NCBI GenBank assembly: GCA_964652645.1
Contig: CAZZCS010000027.1
Span: 1 to 23,805, forward strand
Length of the DNA stretch: 23,805 nucleotides
Origin: CAZZCS01 sp964652645
Lineage (GTDB): Bacteria; Cloacimonadota; Cloacimonadia; Cloacimonadales; Cloacimonadaceae
Reading direction: 5' to 3'
In this document: positions 23,681 through 23,805 of the stretch, in pieces
Layout: every line of letters begins with the position of its first letter
Position numbering within the stretch: the first letter of the stretch is position 1
Made by a program: the position numbers and the translations under genes
Notes under the pieces: generated by a model
The model's input: only the letters and a program-made list of their open reading frames with translations
What the model was told of the DNA's origin: nothing
Databases searched by the model: none

Positions 23681-23805
23681 TCATTCTACGCTGCCAATAT
23701 AGACCTCATTGAAGACATCAAGTTTCATTGCCAAATCTTCAATTGTCCAGGCTTTTCTTTTTCTTGCCAGGTTCAAAACCTTAACCACTTCTTCATCAAG
23801 CCTTA
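23681..23805 (-). CDS. 3' end of an unrecognised gene (partial)
   Basis: The last 40 codons of a minus-strand frame that begins beyond the window end and stops with TGA at 23681. The visible residues run RLDEEVVKVLNLARKRK and then AWTIEDLAMKLDV, ending IGSVE. The pattern of helix, basic stretch and second helix could be a small helix-turn-helix-like segment, but too little is present to name it. No terminator separates it from the groEL promoter, so read-through is possible. Confidence 0.55.
   Translation of the reverse strand, partial: RLDEEVVKVLNLARKRKAWTIEDLAMKLDVFNEVYIGSVE

Noticed and set aside
1..23805. CRISPR arrays, tRNA or rRNA genes, insertion sequences
   Set aside because: I saw no regularly spaced direct repeats of CRISPR type, no cloverleaf or rRNA signature and no transposase frame.

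Overview
The window looks like chromosomal sequence from a Gram-negative (diderm) bacterium of the FCB superphylum, most likely Cloacimonadota or a close relative. The evidence is a fused LpxC-FabZ protein, a first half of the lipid A pathway clustered with an OmpH/Skp chaperone, several lipoproteins with classic lipoboxes, a BamD-like protein, a TonB-dependent receptor, an LruC-type lipoprotein and a CIRCE-controlled groEL. The phylum assignment is inference from gene content; no rRNA is present.

Layout. 1-831: no gene. A GC-rich, palindrome-rich extragenic repeat island (about 1-610) precedes an AT-rich promoter region. 832-2811 (+): a lone LruC-domain lipoprotein, ended by a strong hairpin. 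2919-7247 (-): an envelope operon in the order ompH, lpxD, lpxC-fabZ, lpxA and a dCMP-deaminase-like gene, with gaps of 2-18 nt or overlaps. 7352-10145 (-): gcvPA-gcvPB, the two halves of the glycine decarboxylase P-protein, behind a good sigma70-type promoter. 10146-10525: divergent intergenic region with a second small palindromic repeat. 10526-16215 (+): one long co-directional run holding an alpha-solenoid protein, GreA, an M18 aminopeptidase, a CpoB/YbgF-like lipoprotein, an unknown envelope protein, a BamD-like lipoprotein and NadD. 16267-17976 (-): an M3-family oligopeptidase. 17977-18213: a divergent regulatory region with a perfect 9-bp-arm palindrome and a structured leader whose last hairpin buries the ribosome binding site. 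18214-20957 (+): a lipoprotein with an apparent internal duplication followed by a TonB-dependent receptor. 20954-21838 (-): a patatin-like phospholipase whose stop overlaps the receptor stop. 21932-23560 (-): groEL without an adjacent groES, with CIRCE and terminator. 23681-23805 (-): 3' end of an unrecognised gene.

Functionally, much of the window serves the cell envelope: lipid A assembly (OmpH/LpxD/LpxC-FabZ/LpxA), outer-membrane protein assembly (BamD, OmpH), envelope maintenance (CpoB-like) and nutrient uptake (lipoprotein plus TonB receptor). The peptidases and glycine decarboxylase fit an amino-acid/peptide-using lifestyle. The least explained items are the SD-sequestering leader with its internally duplicated lipoprotein (18021-19029), the repeat island at the left end, and the unknown gene between the CpoB-like and BamD-like genes.
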